64,000 nt of DNA from Gloeophyllum trabeum ATCC 11539 (lineage: Eukaryota; Basidiomycota; Agaricomycetes; Gloeophyllales; Gloeophyllaceae): positions 1,677,717 to 1,741,716 of the forward strand of contig NW_006920413.1 in NCBI RefSeq assembly GCF_000344685.1, read 5' to 3'. How positions within the stretch are numbered: position 1 is the first letter of the stretch; every line of letters begins with the position of its first letter. The translations under genes were made by a program, and so were the position numbers. Shown here in pieces: positions 21,121 through 33,004 of the stretch. The notes beneath the pieces were generated by a model that saw only the letters and a program-made list of their open reading frames with translations, had not been told where the DNA came from and searched no databases.

Positions 21121-21462
21121 CTAGGCTGCGGGGACAGACATCAGCGTTCTCTCCTGCCTGTTCCTGCAGCAGATAGCCCGAAGTTGGGCGACATAAACCG
21201 GCGACGGCGTGTCGAACTGCTGGCGGTTTATGAACGCACGTTTGCCGTGCCAGGACAGGTCGAACCGGAGCCGCGTGGGGAGCAGCCGGCGGGCGGTGAC
21301 GCTGTCGTCGTCGCTGCTGAAGCCAGAGGGCGGGGGCGGCAGGCGGGGCACGCTGTCTGCGCCGTCGTCGCCGGTGCTCAGGGGGCCGTCGACGCTGGAG
21401 CTGACGGTGCTGGACAGCGCGCTGGGCCGGCTGGCGCAGCGACGATCGGTGTGCGAGCCCAT
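21121..21462 (-). CDS. Small hypothetical protein
   Basis: An intronless frame of 113 residues begins at the ATG at 21462. The N-terminal half is Ser/Asp-rich (SSTVSSSVDGPLSTGDDGAD, GFSSDDDSVTARRL). The C-terminal half is basic with aromatic residues (RLRFDLSWHGKRAFINRQQF, YVAQLRAICCRNRQ). I do not recognise it. The Ser-Asp runs suit CK2 phosphorylation. It lies head to head with UGP1, 236 bp between starts. It overlaps a comparable open frame on the other strand, but composition favours this one. It could be an unusual promoter-proximal frame rather than a gene. Confidence 0.45.
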   Translation of the reverse strand: MGSHTDRRCASRPSALSSTVSSSVDGPLSTGDDGADSVPRLPPPPSGFSSDDDSVTARRLLPTRLRFDLSWHGKRAFINRQQFDTPSPVYVAQLRAICCRNRQERTLMSVPAA

Positions 21463-21525
21463 CAGTGAGGAGCCCTCTTCGGACTCGGCCGTGCTGTCCC
21501 GCTCTGCTCCAGATCCAGTAACTGT

Positions 21526-21545
21526 CCCCGTATATAAACGGCACC
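21526..21545 (+). promoter_or_regulatory. Candidate TATA element of UGP1
   Basis: The sequence cccgtatataaacggc lies about 165 bp upstream of the UGP1 start. The 5' leader that follows is pyrimidine-rich, as is usual for strongly expressed fungal genes. The element is nearly symmetric, so it could also serve the divergent small gene. Confidence 0.4.
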
Positions 21546-21698
21546 ACAGACCGCGCGCCCCTCTTGCTCGCACAAATTCTGCTCCCCTCCTCATCTCCAC
21601 CACCACAACCTCCCCCGTCTACATCAACCACCCCGCCAGGTCCGTCGTCGTCGTCGTCGCCGTCGAGCAGCAGTCTACTGACCCCGTCTAGCCTCATC

Positions 21699-23480
21699 AT
21701 GTCCTCCAACACGCTTGCACCCAAGGCCGAAAACCTCAATGCGCGCGTCCGTGGCAGCAGTCACATCGACTTCAAGACTGCCACCACCGGCGTTGCCGCC
21801 AAGGCCATGCGCAACGAGCTCTCCCAGCTCGTCTCCACGGTCGAGGACCCCCAGACCAAGAGGGTACGTCGATCCCAGTGATGCCTCAGATCAGTGCTAG
21901 ATCTATGCGATGCAGGCCTTCGACATTGAGATGCAGTCCTTCTTCTACCTTTTTACGCGCTACCTCGCCGAGCGTGCAAAGAGCCAGGAGCTGTAAGTGA
22001 TCGCCGTCGTCGTCATTCGAATTTCGACTGACGCGCCCGAATAGCGACTGGGACCGGGTCAAGACCCCCGAGGGTGACCAGATCGTGCCTTACGCCTCGA
22101 TCACCCAGCCCGTGGACCCGAAGAACCTCAACAAGCTCGCCGTCCTCAAGGTCAACGGTGGTCTCGGTACCTCCATGGGTAAGTGAATTCCAGTCCACTA
22201 TATGTCCATGTCCTCACCCGTCCCAGGCATGACCGGCGCGAAGAGTGCCCTCGAGGTCAAGGACGACATGACCTTCCTCGACCTCACTGTCCGCCAGATC
22301 GAGCATCTCAACACCACCAACCGCGTCGATGTGCCCCTCATCCTCATGACCTCCTTCAACACCCACGACGACACCCTCCGCATCATCAAGAAGTACGCCA
22401 ACCAGCAGCTCCGCATCACCACCTTCAACCAGTCGCGATACCCCCGTATCCACAAGGAGACCCTCCTGCCGCTCCCCAAGACCGCCGCCGACGACAAGAA
22501 CAAGTGGTACCCTCCCGGCCACGGTGACTTGTACAATGCCCTTCTGCACTCCGGCGTGCTCGACCAGCTCCTCGCGGAAGGCAAGGAGTACCTCTTCGTT
22601 TCCAACTCGGACAACCTGGGTGCCGTCGTCGACGAGAAGATCCTCCAGCACATGATCGACTCCCAGGCCGAGTTCATCATGGAGGTCACGGACAAGACGA
22701 AGGCGGATATCAAGGGTGGCACCCTGATCGACTACGAGGGCTCCATCCGCCTGCTCGAAGTCGCGCAGGTGCCCTCGGAGCACCTCGAGGACTTCAAGTC
22801 CGTGCGCAAGTTCAAGATCTTCAACACGAACAACCTGTGGATCAACCTCAAGGCGCTCAAGCGCATCATGGAGACGGAGGGCATGGAGCTCGACATCATC
22901 GTCAACCCGAAGAACACGGAGGACGGGACGCCCGTCGTCCAGCTCGAGACCGCCGCGGGCGATGCGATCAAGCACTTCAAGAACGCGCACGGCGTGAACG
23001 TGCCAAGAAGCCGCTTCCTGCCGGTCAAGAACTGCTCGGACCTGCTGCTCATCAAGAGCGATCTGTACTCGCTGCAGCACGGGCAGCTGCTGCTGAGCGA
23101 CAAGCGCCAGTTCGAGTCGACGCCGGTGATCAAGCTGGGCGACCACTTTAAGAAGATCCAGCAGTTCCAGAAGAGGTTCAAGAAGATCCCCAAGATCTTG
23201 GAGCTCGACCACTTGACGGTGACTGGGGATGTATACTTTGGGCGGAATGTGACCCTGCGGGGTACCGTCATCGGTATGTTCTTGTCGGTTGTCTATCATC
23301 TAACAAGATATCTTATCCTATCTTGCAGTTGTCGCCAACGAGGGTCAACGCATTGACATTCCCGACGGTTGTATCCTCGAGAACAAGCTCCTGTCCGGTA
23401 ACCTCAACATGATTGTACGTCACTATGTCCTCTATCTCCACGTCTCGGTCACTGACATTATCCCTCAATAGGAGTTGTAA
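21699..23480 (+). CDS. UGP1: UTP-glucose-1-phosphate uridylyltransferase
   Basis: Six exons (21699-21863, 21916-21992, 22045-22178, 22227-23273, 23329-23414, 23472-23480) sum to 1,518 nt, 505 residues, close to yeast Ugp1. It makes UDP-glucose from UTP and glucose-1-phosphate in the cytosol, feeding beta-glucan, glycogen, trehalose and glycoprotein synthesis. The nucleotide-binding loop reads [47 protein letters not shown], the NSDNLGA sugar-binding loop and [13 protein letters not shown] are all conserved, followed by the C-terminal beta-helix ([19 protein letters not shown]). Codon use is strongly GC-ending, as in highly expressed genes. The last exon codes only EL and the stop. A second UGP gene faces it tail to tail, 510 bp away. 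Confidence 0.97.
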
Positions 23481-23990
23481 GGTCCGCCGGCCCATATGCG
23501 TCCATCTATCACCCCTCTTCGTTCTTCGGTAGATGGACGTCTTGGAGAATCTTGGTTTTCTGGGATAAACGCCGTAGTTTTGAAGAACGGAGAGAAGAAG
23601 TAAAAAGGAAGTTTGGATGGACCTTCGTGATACACACTTGAACGACCGCGATGACTAGGAATACTTATAATTTCTTATCTTCATTGTTTATAAAGCAATA
23701 GAGTAGGGGAGCATCGGATGCAGTCACCCATGAGCGAGTTGTGCGGCAATATGGATATGGGAAGTGTGGCACTGGTCATGTTCGGACAGGTTGCGTGGCA
23801 CTTTTCATTGTTCGATGGTCATGCTGCGTTCGAGCTACATAGTACGGCAGTAGAGATGATACATGGGGATATAGTATCTATGGATGGGGGTATACAGCGA
23901 GTCTATTGGAGAGGGTGGCATGTCCGAAATGTGAAAGTGCGTTCAACGCAAGTTGCATGAATCGTACAACGTACGTAGCAAATGGACGCG
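23481..23990. other. Convergent 3' region between the two UGP genes
   Basis: This 510-bp region holds the 3' ends of two UGP paralogues. I see no exon in it. An in-frame extension of the minus-strand gene is possible only if its last intron is not spliced. Confidence 0.4.
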
Positions 23991-26187
23991 TCAAAGGTCC
24001 TAGGAAGCCAAGTGTCAGAGAATATATGGCTCACGAAAAGCGTAAGACTTACGATGACAGTGAAGTTTCCGGTAATCAGACCTGCATGTGGATGAGGGAA
24101 CGTCAGTGATACTCGTGTCGAACTGAGGGCTGAGATCGACTCACGGTTCTCGAGCGTGGATCCGTCGGGAATGTTTATGCGCTGTCCGTCGTTGGCCACG
24201 ACTGGCGGATTCATCAATTACGTATCAACGTGAATATATAAGCCAGTATAGCTAGTAGACTCGACGCACTGATGACTGTGCCTTTCAAGGTGACGTTCCG
24301 GCCGAAGTACACGTCTCCAGCGACGCTCAGGTGGTCGAGCTCGAGCAGACTCGGGATGTTCTTGAAGCGTTTCTGGAAGTCCTCGATCTGTCGGGCGGCA
24401 TGTCGTCAAGTTGACGCCATTGAGCACAGGCGAAATGGCGGCGTACCTTCTTGAACTTGTCCCCAAGGGTAATGACCGGCATGGTCTCGAACATGCGGGC
24501 TGTGTTCGCTACGAGCTGTCCGTTCCGCAGTGTGTAGAGGTCGCTCCTGAGGAGGAGCAGGTCGGAGCAGCTCTTCACGGGTAGGAAGCGCGTGCGGGGG
24601 ACGTTGATGGCCAGCGCGTTGTCGAAGTGCTTGATTGCGGCGCCCGCTGCTGTCTCCAACTGCATAATAACCGCAACGAACGTCAGGTCAAACGCAGTGT
24701 GATGTATGCTGTAGTGCAGACCTGGATCACGGACTGACCGTCCCCGGTGACTTTGGGGTTGACGATGATGTCGAGTTCCATGCCGCCGTTGGCTAGCACC
24801 CGTTTCAGGGCTGTGGCTATTCATCAGCGATGTTCGCTCAGTATGCCTGGAACACGTACCCTTTAAGTTGATCCACAGATTGTTCGTGTTGAATATCCTG
24901 AACATTGAGACTGAGAAATGCTAATGGTCAGCTCGTGTACAGGGAGGGTCGAGTGGAGACACGGACCGGATTTGAAGTCTTCTACGTGTTCTGCGGGTAC
25001 TTGCGCAATCTCGAGCAGGCGTAAGGAATTATCATAGTCGATCAGAGTCCCGCCCTATCGACAGGCCGCTCAACTACGACCAAGTATGAGAAGCATGAGA
25101 GGGTGTACCTTAATATCGGCCTTTGTTTTGTTGGTCACTTCCATAATGAAATCTGCCTGGGAGTCGGCCATGTGTTGCAAAATAGGAAGATCGACACTAC
25201 TCTCAGCAGCTTCAGTTTCGGGCGGATAGGGCACACTTGATAGAATACTGACGTTGCCCCCACATTATCGGAGTTGGATATGAACAGGTATTCCTTCCCC
25301 TCTTTCAGCAACTGATCAAGGACGCCAGACTGGGCCAATGCGTAGTAGATATCGCCATGCCCTGGCGGATACCATGCCTTATTGTCGTCATCCGCAGATT
25401 GCGGTAATGGCAGCATAGTGTCTTCGAGTATACGCGGATATCGCGATTGGTTGAAGGTGATTATTCGCAGCCTGCTGTTCGCGTATTTCTTGGTTATGCG
25501 GAGGGAGTCCTCGTGCGTATTGAAGGAGGTCATGAGCAGCAGCGGCACATCGACGCAGTGCGCGATGTTGAACTGCTCGACTTGGCGCACGGTAAGATCC
25601 AGGAAAGACTGGCCGTCTTTTACTTCCAGCGCGCTTTTCGCTCCCGACATACCTGGGCGGGATATAGAGTTTGAGATAGTAAAATTGATGATCGGGACGT
25701 ACCCATGGAAGTTCCTAATCCGCCATTGAATTTGAGGACTGCGAGTTTGTGCAGGACCTTGGTGTCCCATACCTGCGGTAAGTTGTCGTATGGGATAATT
25801 TGCTCTTTGGAGGGAATGTCAATCTGATTCCAGTCACTTAGGTACCTTATGTGAGGCACGCCACCGGTATTGATGTGGATGGACCTACAGCTCTCGATGT
25901 CTTGACCGCTCTGTCAAGTAGCGGTCATGTAAAGCAAGGAAAGATTTCATTTCCTTGTCAAAAGCCTAGATACGGTTAATACCCTTAACTTCGCTATCAT
26001 CACTAGCCGGAGGTACCTTTCTGGAGCTTGCGTCAGGGACCGTCGCCACAAGTTTCTTCACCTCCCTGCGCATAGTCCTCTCGCCGTCTTGAACATCTCC
26101 TGCATCGCTCACGCTGGCGGCGTCCCTGCTGGGTCGCAGCCGGCGTCTGAAACGCAGGAGAGGGAGGAGAGTGCTTAGTTGAATCAT
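23991..26187 (-). CDS. Second UTP-glucose-1-phosphate uridylyltransferase paralogue
   Basis: Thirteen exons can be joined from ATG 26187 to TGA 23991-23993 (for example 26017-26187, 25889-25965, 25703-25836, 25253-25652 and so on). They total 1,527 nt, 508 residues, with no frameshift or stop. The protein keeps the loop [50 protein letters not shown] and [16 protein letters not shown], and ends in VIDL like the EL end of UGP1. It should therefore be catalytically competent. Five of its introns fall at the same sites as those in UGP1, and seven more have no counterpart there. Codon use is less biased than in UGP1, suggesting lower or conditional expression. The N-terminal 40 residues differ ([20 protein letters not shown]) and might be a targeting sequence; that is only a guess. 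Confidence 0.9.
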
Positions 26188-27528
26188 GGTAAGCGGAAAG
26201 ATAAAATGGGACCCGTGTTCGGCCTAGGGCATTTATGATGAACATCTGCGGCCATGCTGGGGACGCGAGGCGAACTTAGATAATTGTAGACCAAGGTATC
26301 CGCTCGACTGCGAGACTTACAGCGCAGCGTCCGCCAGGCTTCCGCGTGCGGACGGAGGGCCGCCGTATCACTGTCGGAATTACACTGCGAGCAAGCAGTA
26401 CAAGCACATTGATGCAGAACAGCTTAGAACATACGGGTATGGGACGGGGACAGTCCACTCAGGGCCTGCAGCTGATGGTAAAGATGCATCTACAGGAACT
26501 GACTGGGATGTCTCCTGTCCTCTTTATTCTGCCTCTCTCTCAATCAGAGACTCCCATTGTCAGTAAGGGATAGGGCGGCATTCGTTTCTCCTCAGAATCA
26601 GAGAGTATTCGAAGGATGTCCCGACCGTTTCTTCACGAAGGTAGTGTACGCTATCTCAGAATCCCTGGAGGGCGGACAAACATACACTGCAGCGGAAGAG
26701 CGATGAGTTCCACGAGTCTTAGGCTCGAAAGTAGGCATTGTCCGTGAGAAAAACAGAGGGAGGACTTTTCCAAGGTTCGAGAACAGATATGCCGGCGGAC
26801 TCACAGACTCGCTGCAGCGTAGATCATCATGTTCCTCTGGAGTAGTGCTTGACTCAGGATTGATCGAAGATGACTGACGCCACCGGTCATCTATCGCTCC
26901 AGCAGGCTACCATGCACATCATAGAAGGCATACCATAGCCAATTCACGTACATATCCTGTTATCCTGGAGCGCGGGTGACCATGCCCATCCCGCATTGCG
27001 TAGCTTCCAATGGTGCATCCGATAGTGGCCGAGAGAGTAATCCACGAATAGCTAGTTCCTGAATTTGAAGATCCTGGATTGCCCTGGCTACAGTTGAGAC
27101 CCATCGTGTAAGTTCCTAGGGCACGCTCCATGCCTCGCCTCATGAGGGCATATCAAGGGCAGATGACCGCCCTACTGCCCCTCCGGAACTTGGCTTTGTA
27201 ATCGCGTTACCACAAGAGAGTAGCCCGTGCAGGCGTCGTACCGCATGCAAAGAAGAGTTTCGCTGCATAATTGGACGTTCTGTGAGAGGGATTTGTCGAA
27301 TAAACTGCGCCCATGGCACTGGCAGCCCGGCGTCGGTATCAATATCATGGACGTCCGTAACGGTAGAGGGTCCGGAAACGGAAAGAGAGAACGACTGGAG
27401 AAGAGCCTGTAAACCCAGCCGGCACTCGCCGGTCTGAGTATGAACTGATCAAACCTTAATGTTGTGTACCATCCACAACGTTTGGCTAATTGGGCCTTCG
27501 TGACCGTCCAACCTCAAGACTAACGACC
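26188..27528. other. Long intergenic region upstream of eS8
   Basis: About 1.3 kb lie between the UGP paralogue start (minus) and eS8 (plus). Several short open frames exist on both strands, but none has coding composition or consistent splice sites that I could follow. It should contain both promoters. I found no tRNA or repeat here. Confidence 0.35.
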
Positions 27529-28558
27529 ATGGGTCAGTGCTGCTGGTTTTGTCAAGTTTGCAGGGCAAGATATGCTAACCTCGTTATTGTTTGCTTTCGT
27601 TGTTGCTTGGACTATCAGGTGAGTATTTCAGGGTTTCGGGGGGCGACGTGCGGCTTATAACGAACGATCCACAGGTATCTCCCGCACCTCCCGGCATAAA
27701 CGCTCCGCATCTGGTGCCCAGCGCGCCCATTACCGCAAGAAGCGAAAGTTCGAGCTCGGCCGTCAGCCCGCGAACACGAAATTGGGCCCCAAGCGTGTGC
27801 ACACCGTCCGTGTCCGTGGAGGGAGCTTGAAGTACCGTGCGCTCCGTCTCGAGTCCGGTAACTTCGCATGGGGTTCGGAGCACGTTACGAGAAAAACTAG
27901 GATTATCGGTGTCGTACGTATCTTATCTGAGACATGCTGAGATACTTTCGCTGACTGGAACTTCGTATGTCTTAGGTGTACAATGCCTCTAACAACGAGC
28001 TTGTCCGAACCAACACCCTTGTCAAGGGCTGCATCATCCAGATCGATGCCGCTCCTTTCAGACAATGGTATGAGGCCCACGTATGTTTCTCTCACTCTTC
28101 TTTGTATTTGACTTAGAATTCTGACAAATACATGGACCCACAATAGTATGCTCAACCCGTGACGAAGAAGGGCGCCAAGACCACTGCGGAGACGCAGACG
28201 GAGGAGGAGGAGAAGAAGAAGTCGAACCACGTCCAGCGGAAGATCGAAGAGCACCGAAAGGGTACATATTGCATTTCTTTGCATTCCACGATGAATCCTT
28301 GATTAATTGAGCGTCCATTATAGTGGCCAAGATTGACCCCCTCCTGGAAACGCAGTTCGGCGCCGGTCGTCTTTACGCTGCCATTTCCAGCCGCCCGGGT
28401 CAGTCCGGTCGTGCGGATGGCTACATTCTCGAGGGCAAGGAGCTCGAGGTAAGCTAATCAGGGTCTTGAAACTGTCCAGGGGTTTGATCTGATCTCCGTC
28501 CTTGTCGTAGTTCTACCTGAGGAAGATCAGGACCGGTAAGCAGAAGCACGCTCAGTGA
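27529..28558 (+). CDS. RPS8: 40S ribosomal protein S8 (eS8)
   Basis: Exons 27529-27532, 27675-27913, 27976-28080, 28147-28261, 28324-28448 and 28511-28558 sum to 636 nt, 211 residues. The first coding exon is only ATGG. The mature N-terminus [20 protein letters not shown] followed by [17 protein letters not shown] is a clear eS8 start. Then come [40 protein letters not shown], a lysine-rich insert, and the C-terminal [20 protein letters not shown]. eS8 is a core protein of the small subunit. Intron 1 (142 nt) is twice the usual length and contains an exact AG|GTGAGT junction at 27618/27619. Confidence 0.96.
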
Positions 28559-29055
28559 TCTGTTTATTCGTGTTCTGCTTTCCTTTCGTCCTGCCTCGTC
28601 GGTGCTATGCATGGGCCCCTGGCGAGGCTGGGTTCCGGCGATGATGCGGTGCAGCTGTGGAGAAAAAAGCTGGGACGGTTTGCTTTGACCCACTCTCTTA
28701 TTCTGTATGAAACTATGCTCTCTATATGTGCAATGCAACCCATGGCCCGTGACTCTAATTAGCACGTCGGGTGTCTTGGTCGCCCGGTCGGGATAAAACT
28801 GTGCGAATAAAATTTCCGGCGCTTGCCCACCCCCCTGTGTCGGGCAGGCGTCGACTTCCCAATTAGTGTCGTCATGAATCAGATGTCTCAGCCACAGGCC
28901 ACATCCATCGTGTCAAAGCGCTCTTCTCAAGGCCAATATTAAAGCACTCAACGCTGCCACCGCGTTGCCCCGACCCATCCCGCCCGCAGCCTCGTATTCC
29001 CCCTATCGAGCGCGTCCCCACTGCAACCAGTCACCCGCTCCGCCTTCACCCGCAC
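28559..29055. promoter_or_regulatory. Intergenic region eS8 / SET9
   Basis: About 500 bp hold the eS8 3' UTR and the SET9 promoter. I see no exon. The only notable base composition is a C-rich run near 28830-28845. Confidence 0.35.
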
Positions 29056-32000
29056 ATGGCTCCCTCGGTGGCGAGCTCGTCGACGGGCTCGTCGAGGACG
29101 GCCTTGACATGGCGACCGACCACTATGATGAACATGCGCGACCTCTCGCGCGACGACGACTTTCTCAGCCATTTGCTCGTGGAGAAGATTGGAACGGGAG
29201 TCGTGCCCTTGCTCGTGCACAAGATGGACCCGACGAGGAGACTCCCGAAGGCGAAACCAGACACCCTCATGGAAATAGTCAGACGCGTGCGTTTTTTGTT
29301 CTCTCGATATGTCGTCGCGTTGTTCATGCGTTACTACGTTATCTGCACGTTTAGTTCGTCACGTCCAAGCTTGCAGCGCACGCAGCTATCCGCGTCGCGG
29401 TCGATGACCTCCTGAGGTACGTCACCGCGACTCTGCCACGACACGGCCCTCATTTCGCGTCTGTTTAGCCTCACGCCCGTGCGTTACTATCTCAAAGGCT
29501 ACACCCAGAAGCAAATCAATGCTTTCGCGACGTGTGTGCCACCAGCCCCTATTCACCCATTCTCACATTTCGCTGACAGTTCTCGTCCTATAGACACGCG
29601 TCTCGGTATTTCGAACTCTACCATCCATCCGGCTCGATTGAGATCGCGCATACATCGCGTTATTCGCACCACACTGGCAAGTCCGAGCTATGTATCCTCG
29701 CCACACGACCTCTTGCTCCGGGAACAGTCATCTCTGAACTCAAAGGTTCTATGGCGGATCTCACTGAGGAAGAGGACCGGGAGCTGAAGCGCACAGACCG
29801 GCGGCATACCGATGGTATCCGGAGGGATTTCAGTGTCATCCATTCCAAACAGATGAAAAAGAACCATTTATTCCTGGGGCCTGCCCGATTTGTCAACGTA
29901 CGTCCCTAGTGTTTCTGTGCATGGAATCGCTCTTCATGGCACTCTTTTCCAGCACGATTGCGACAATAACTGCGAGTTGTTCCGGGAAGGGAAATATATC
30001 ACGTTCCGGGTACTCAAGCCTATCGGGGTGGGTGAGGAAGTCACTGCTCATTATGGTTACGGTTACTGTACGTGTTTATTTCTTCCGGCTTCTATTGACG
30101 CTAATACTTCGTAGTCGGGCGCAAGAATCGCCACTGTCTCTGTGAGACCTGCGAAAAGCTCGGCAGAGGCGGATACGCCCCTCAACCTCTCGAGGACGAG
30201 CTATCGGAGTACAATTCCGACGATGACTCTGGTACGTCATGCTCGTCAAGCGACGAAGATTCGGGCAAAGAGACGGCAGCTGTCAATATCAACGAGCGCC
30301 GGACCCGGAGAGGCGTGTATGCCATCCTTCCAGACAAGGGAGATGCCGATGATGACAGCGACGAAGAGCAAGACGACAAGGAGCCGTCTGCCCCGCCACC
30401 GATCGAAATAGCTCTCGAGGAAGGATCCGCTTCCCAGCTCGCCACGCCATCGATGTCGAGGTCGCCATCGAAGATGTCGTTCATGGGCCCGCCATCGTCC
30501 GTGTCTGCACTGACGATGATGACACCTGACCCAGATGTCCGCCCGCCTGCGTCATCCTCGTCACTTAGCCCGTTATCTACAGCAGAAGGCGAGGCTTCCC
30601 CGGCGCGGAAGACGCCCTTCAAGAGCGTTATCTCGACGCGCGCACAGAAGGCCCGGCAGGCGGCGACAGCTGTCCCCGGGCCGCAGCTTGTGACACCCCC
30701 GCTTTCGGAGGATGCACTTTCCGAGAAGGCGAGTGAGTCCGGTAAGGGGAAGCATCCTCGGGACGAAGAGCCTGAGAGTGTGTCTGCTGCGATGCCGAGG
30801 CGGAGTAAGCGCTTCGCGAGGGAGTCTGAGGTTGCATCGAGGGAGCCGAGTCAGGTATGCGGTAGGGAAGTGTCGACGGCGCCTCCTGCGCCCCGGCCGC
30901 GAGGGCGGCCTCGTAAGCGACCACTAGAGGTCGTAGAGAAGAAGGCAGCGACGCCGTCGATATCGAAGGAGAGATCTAAGGGGAAGGAGAAGGAGAAGGC
31001 AAACGTGAAAGAAGATCCCGAGGAGCCTCAAGTTATCGATGATGGGTTGCCGAGGTGTTCGACCTGCTCGAATATCCTGCCTTTGATTACCGTGGATGAT
31101 AGTGTGGTGTGGGGTCTCGGGTTCGAAGGTTTGTCCGGTAAGGGGAAAGGCAAGGGCAAAAAGGAAGAGAAGCAGGATTGTCCCAGGTGTGTGCAAGTTC
31201 CAATCTATTCATTGTTATATCCACGGCTGACTGTCTCTCTGTGTAGATGCATAAGACATATGGAAATCTATGGACGACCCTGGCCTATCCGTCTATCTGG
31301 CCAAGTCCCGACCTATATGCCCACGCCACGAGAAGAGAGCGTGCCTGCCGACCTAAGTCATAAGGTGACGCACAAAGCTCTTCCCGCTTTGGACCGCAAA
31401 TTGGCAGCTGCTGCGTCCAAGTCGCACCATCGAGAACGTGATCAGGAGACCGAGGAAAGACCTACTAAGAAGCGTAAGAAGGACGCACAGGTCAAGGTTG
31501 AGATGTCGGCCAAGGCCAAGGAAGGTTTCTTGAACAACGCCCGGAGTCGCGCGGGACGGAACCGCGTCCCAAGCATGAAGGTACGGGAGGGCGACCAGCC
31601 AAAGCGGAAGCGTGGCAGGCCTCCGAAATACCCTCGTCCGGAGAACCCACCCCTGGAGCAGGAGAAGCCAAAGCCTACCACCACTTCGGAAAGCGAAGTC
31701 ATTCAACCCCGGGAGTCAAACGGACGCTTTGGAAAGAAAGAAACTACCAACGGCATGTACGGTAGGAAAAAGTTCGGGTCGTTTCATCGACGACAACTTT
31801 CCAGAGCGCAAAGGGTCATTGAGCGAAACAAGACCAAAGCGTTGCTCGAGAAGAGTGAAGCTTCAGACGAGCGCCGGGACACCGCCACCGACGAAGACGT
31901 CACAGCCAAAAGCCCCGACCACGATGAGGGAAACCCAGCACCACCGAGTTCAGACTCGTTCACGCAGGGGAGGGTGGGCTTTGGGATGAGACGGTTTGGT

Positions 32001-32592
32001 GGTCTACTTAGTAAGACACCTAATCCCTCTGCTTTCGCTGCCCGTCATTGGGGATCAGGAGACCCTGACGCTGCTGAATCAGGCGCAACTTCATCGCGCC
32101 ACAAGCCAGCTACTCCAGAGCTGTCGACTGACGATGATACGGATGGTCCCGTAACGCCTGAAAACCAGACCGAGGCGCCGCCAATCGAGGTCGTTGATCT
32201 GACGGAGCCTGACCAAGGCGTGGCCGCAGACGATATCTCGGATGGGATGGCAAGCTCAGAAGAGAGCAAGGACCTGCCAGTCTTGTCAGCTCCCACTCTG
32301 CCGCGCCGCTTGGCCTCAAGCGGGGCGCTTACATTCAAGCCCTCTCCTGTCAACTTCGCGAAACGTCGGTGGAGTGCTGTTAACAACACGAACGGCGACG
32401 ACGGGAGCGACCTCGACGAAGATGGTCTCGATACCAATGATTTTATGCACGTTGATCGTGCCTATCCCTCTGCGGCGTCTATACCAATCTCCTCCCGTCG
32501 CCTCATGGACATCTCGACCATGGTGACAGTCGATAGGTGTGTGTTGTGTTGTCTCGTCGTTGCTCGGAATCTGACTTGTTTCCAGCGTTTAA
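29056..32592 (+). CDS. SET9: Histone H4-K20 methyltransferase, SET9/KMT5 type
   Basis: The start is MAPSVASSSTGSSR at 29056. Exons then read DDFLSHLLVEKIGTGVVPLL, SLTPVRYYLKGYTQKQINAF and HASRYFELYHPSGSIEIAHT (segments specific to Set9). The SET core follows: FVNHDCDNNCEL, ITFRVLKPIGVGEEVTAHYG, then FGRKNRHCLCETCEKLGRGG with the post-SET cysteines. Set9 proteins methylate lysine 20 of histone H4, which in fission yeast recruits Crb2 after DNA damage. The tail of roughly 800 residues is low-complexity and basic/acidic. It contains a CSTC...CPRCIRH pair that could bind zinc, and AT-hook-like RPRGRPRKRP and KRKRGRPPKYP. The last exon (32586-32592) codes only for the end of the protein. Confidence 0.9.
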
Positions 32593-33004
32593 ACTAGTTT
32601 TGCCATCACAATCCTGGCGTTATTCACCAGTCAATCTTTCCCCTATCTCTCGCATAACATGCGAAGTCTACAGTACAGATCAACTCTGTAATTCATGCTG
32701 ACTAGGACTCACGCGAGTACGGACAAGTAACCGAACGCTATGCTGATTGTATGTTGGACGTGCATTCGTTTATCTTTATCACCCAGACGCTCAGCAATGC
32801 TCTCAAGTAACTTCTATGTTATCGTATTGTCCGCCGCATTCGTATATACTATGTTTATTGTAATAATATCTTGCAGCTCCTGTATCAGTTCCGCTCACAT
32901 TCATGTCCCCCTGATTACTTGCAATTCCCCTCATTGACATTTGCCGTTACGGAAATGCAATAGCTCGTATTAGCAGTACGATAAGATTTACATGCTTGAA
33001 TGTA
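32593..33004. other. Convergent 3' intergenic region
   Basis: About 410 AT-richer bases lie between the stops of SET9 (plus) and CCT6 (minus). No coding signal is seen; it presumably holds both 3' UTRs. Confidence 0.4.

Noticed and set aside
20930..21739. 269-codon minus-strand frame overlapping the small hypothetical gene and the UGP1 leader
   Set aside because: It runs through the UGP1 leader and has low-complexity Arg/Gln/His composition; the other frame at 21121-21462 looks more protein-like.
22214..23299. 361-codon minus-strand frame opposite UGP1
   Set aside because: It is a shadow of the strongly GC-ending codons of UGP1, with biased Leu/Val/Asp composition and no homology.
23991..26187. 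Idea that the second UGP gene is a pseudogene because it is scattered over many short frames
   Set aside because: All thirteen exons join with GT-AG introns into an uninterrupted 508-codon frame with conserved motifs.
26335..26400. Segment reading FRVRTEGRRITVGITLR, resembling the end of translation GTPases
   Set aside because: No neighbouring exon supports it and the match is short; most likely chance.
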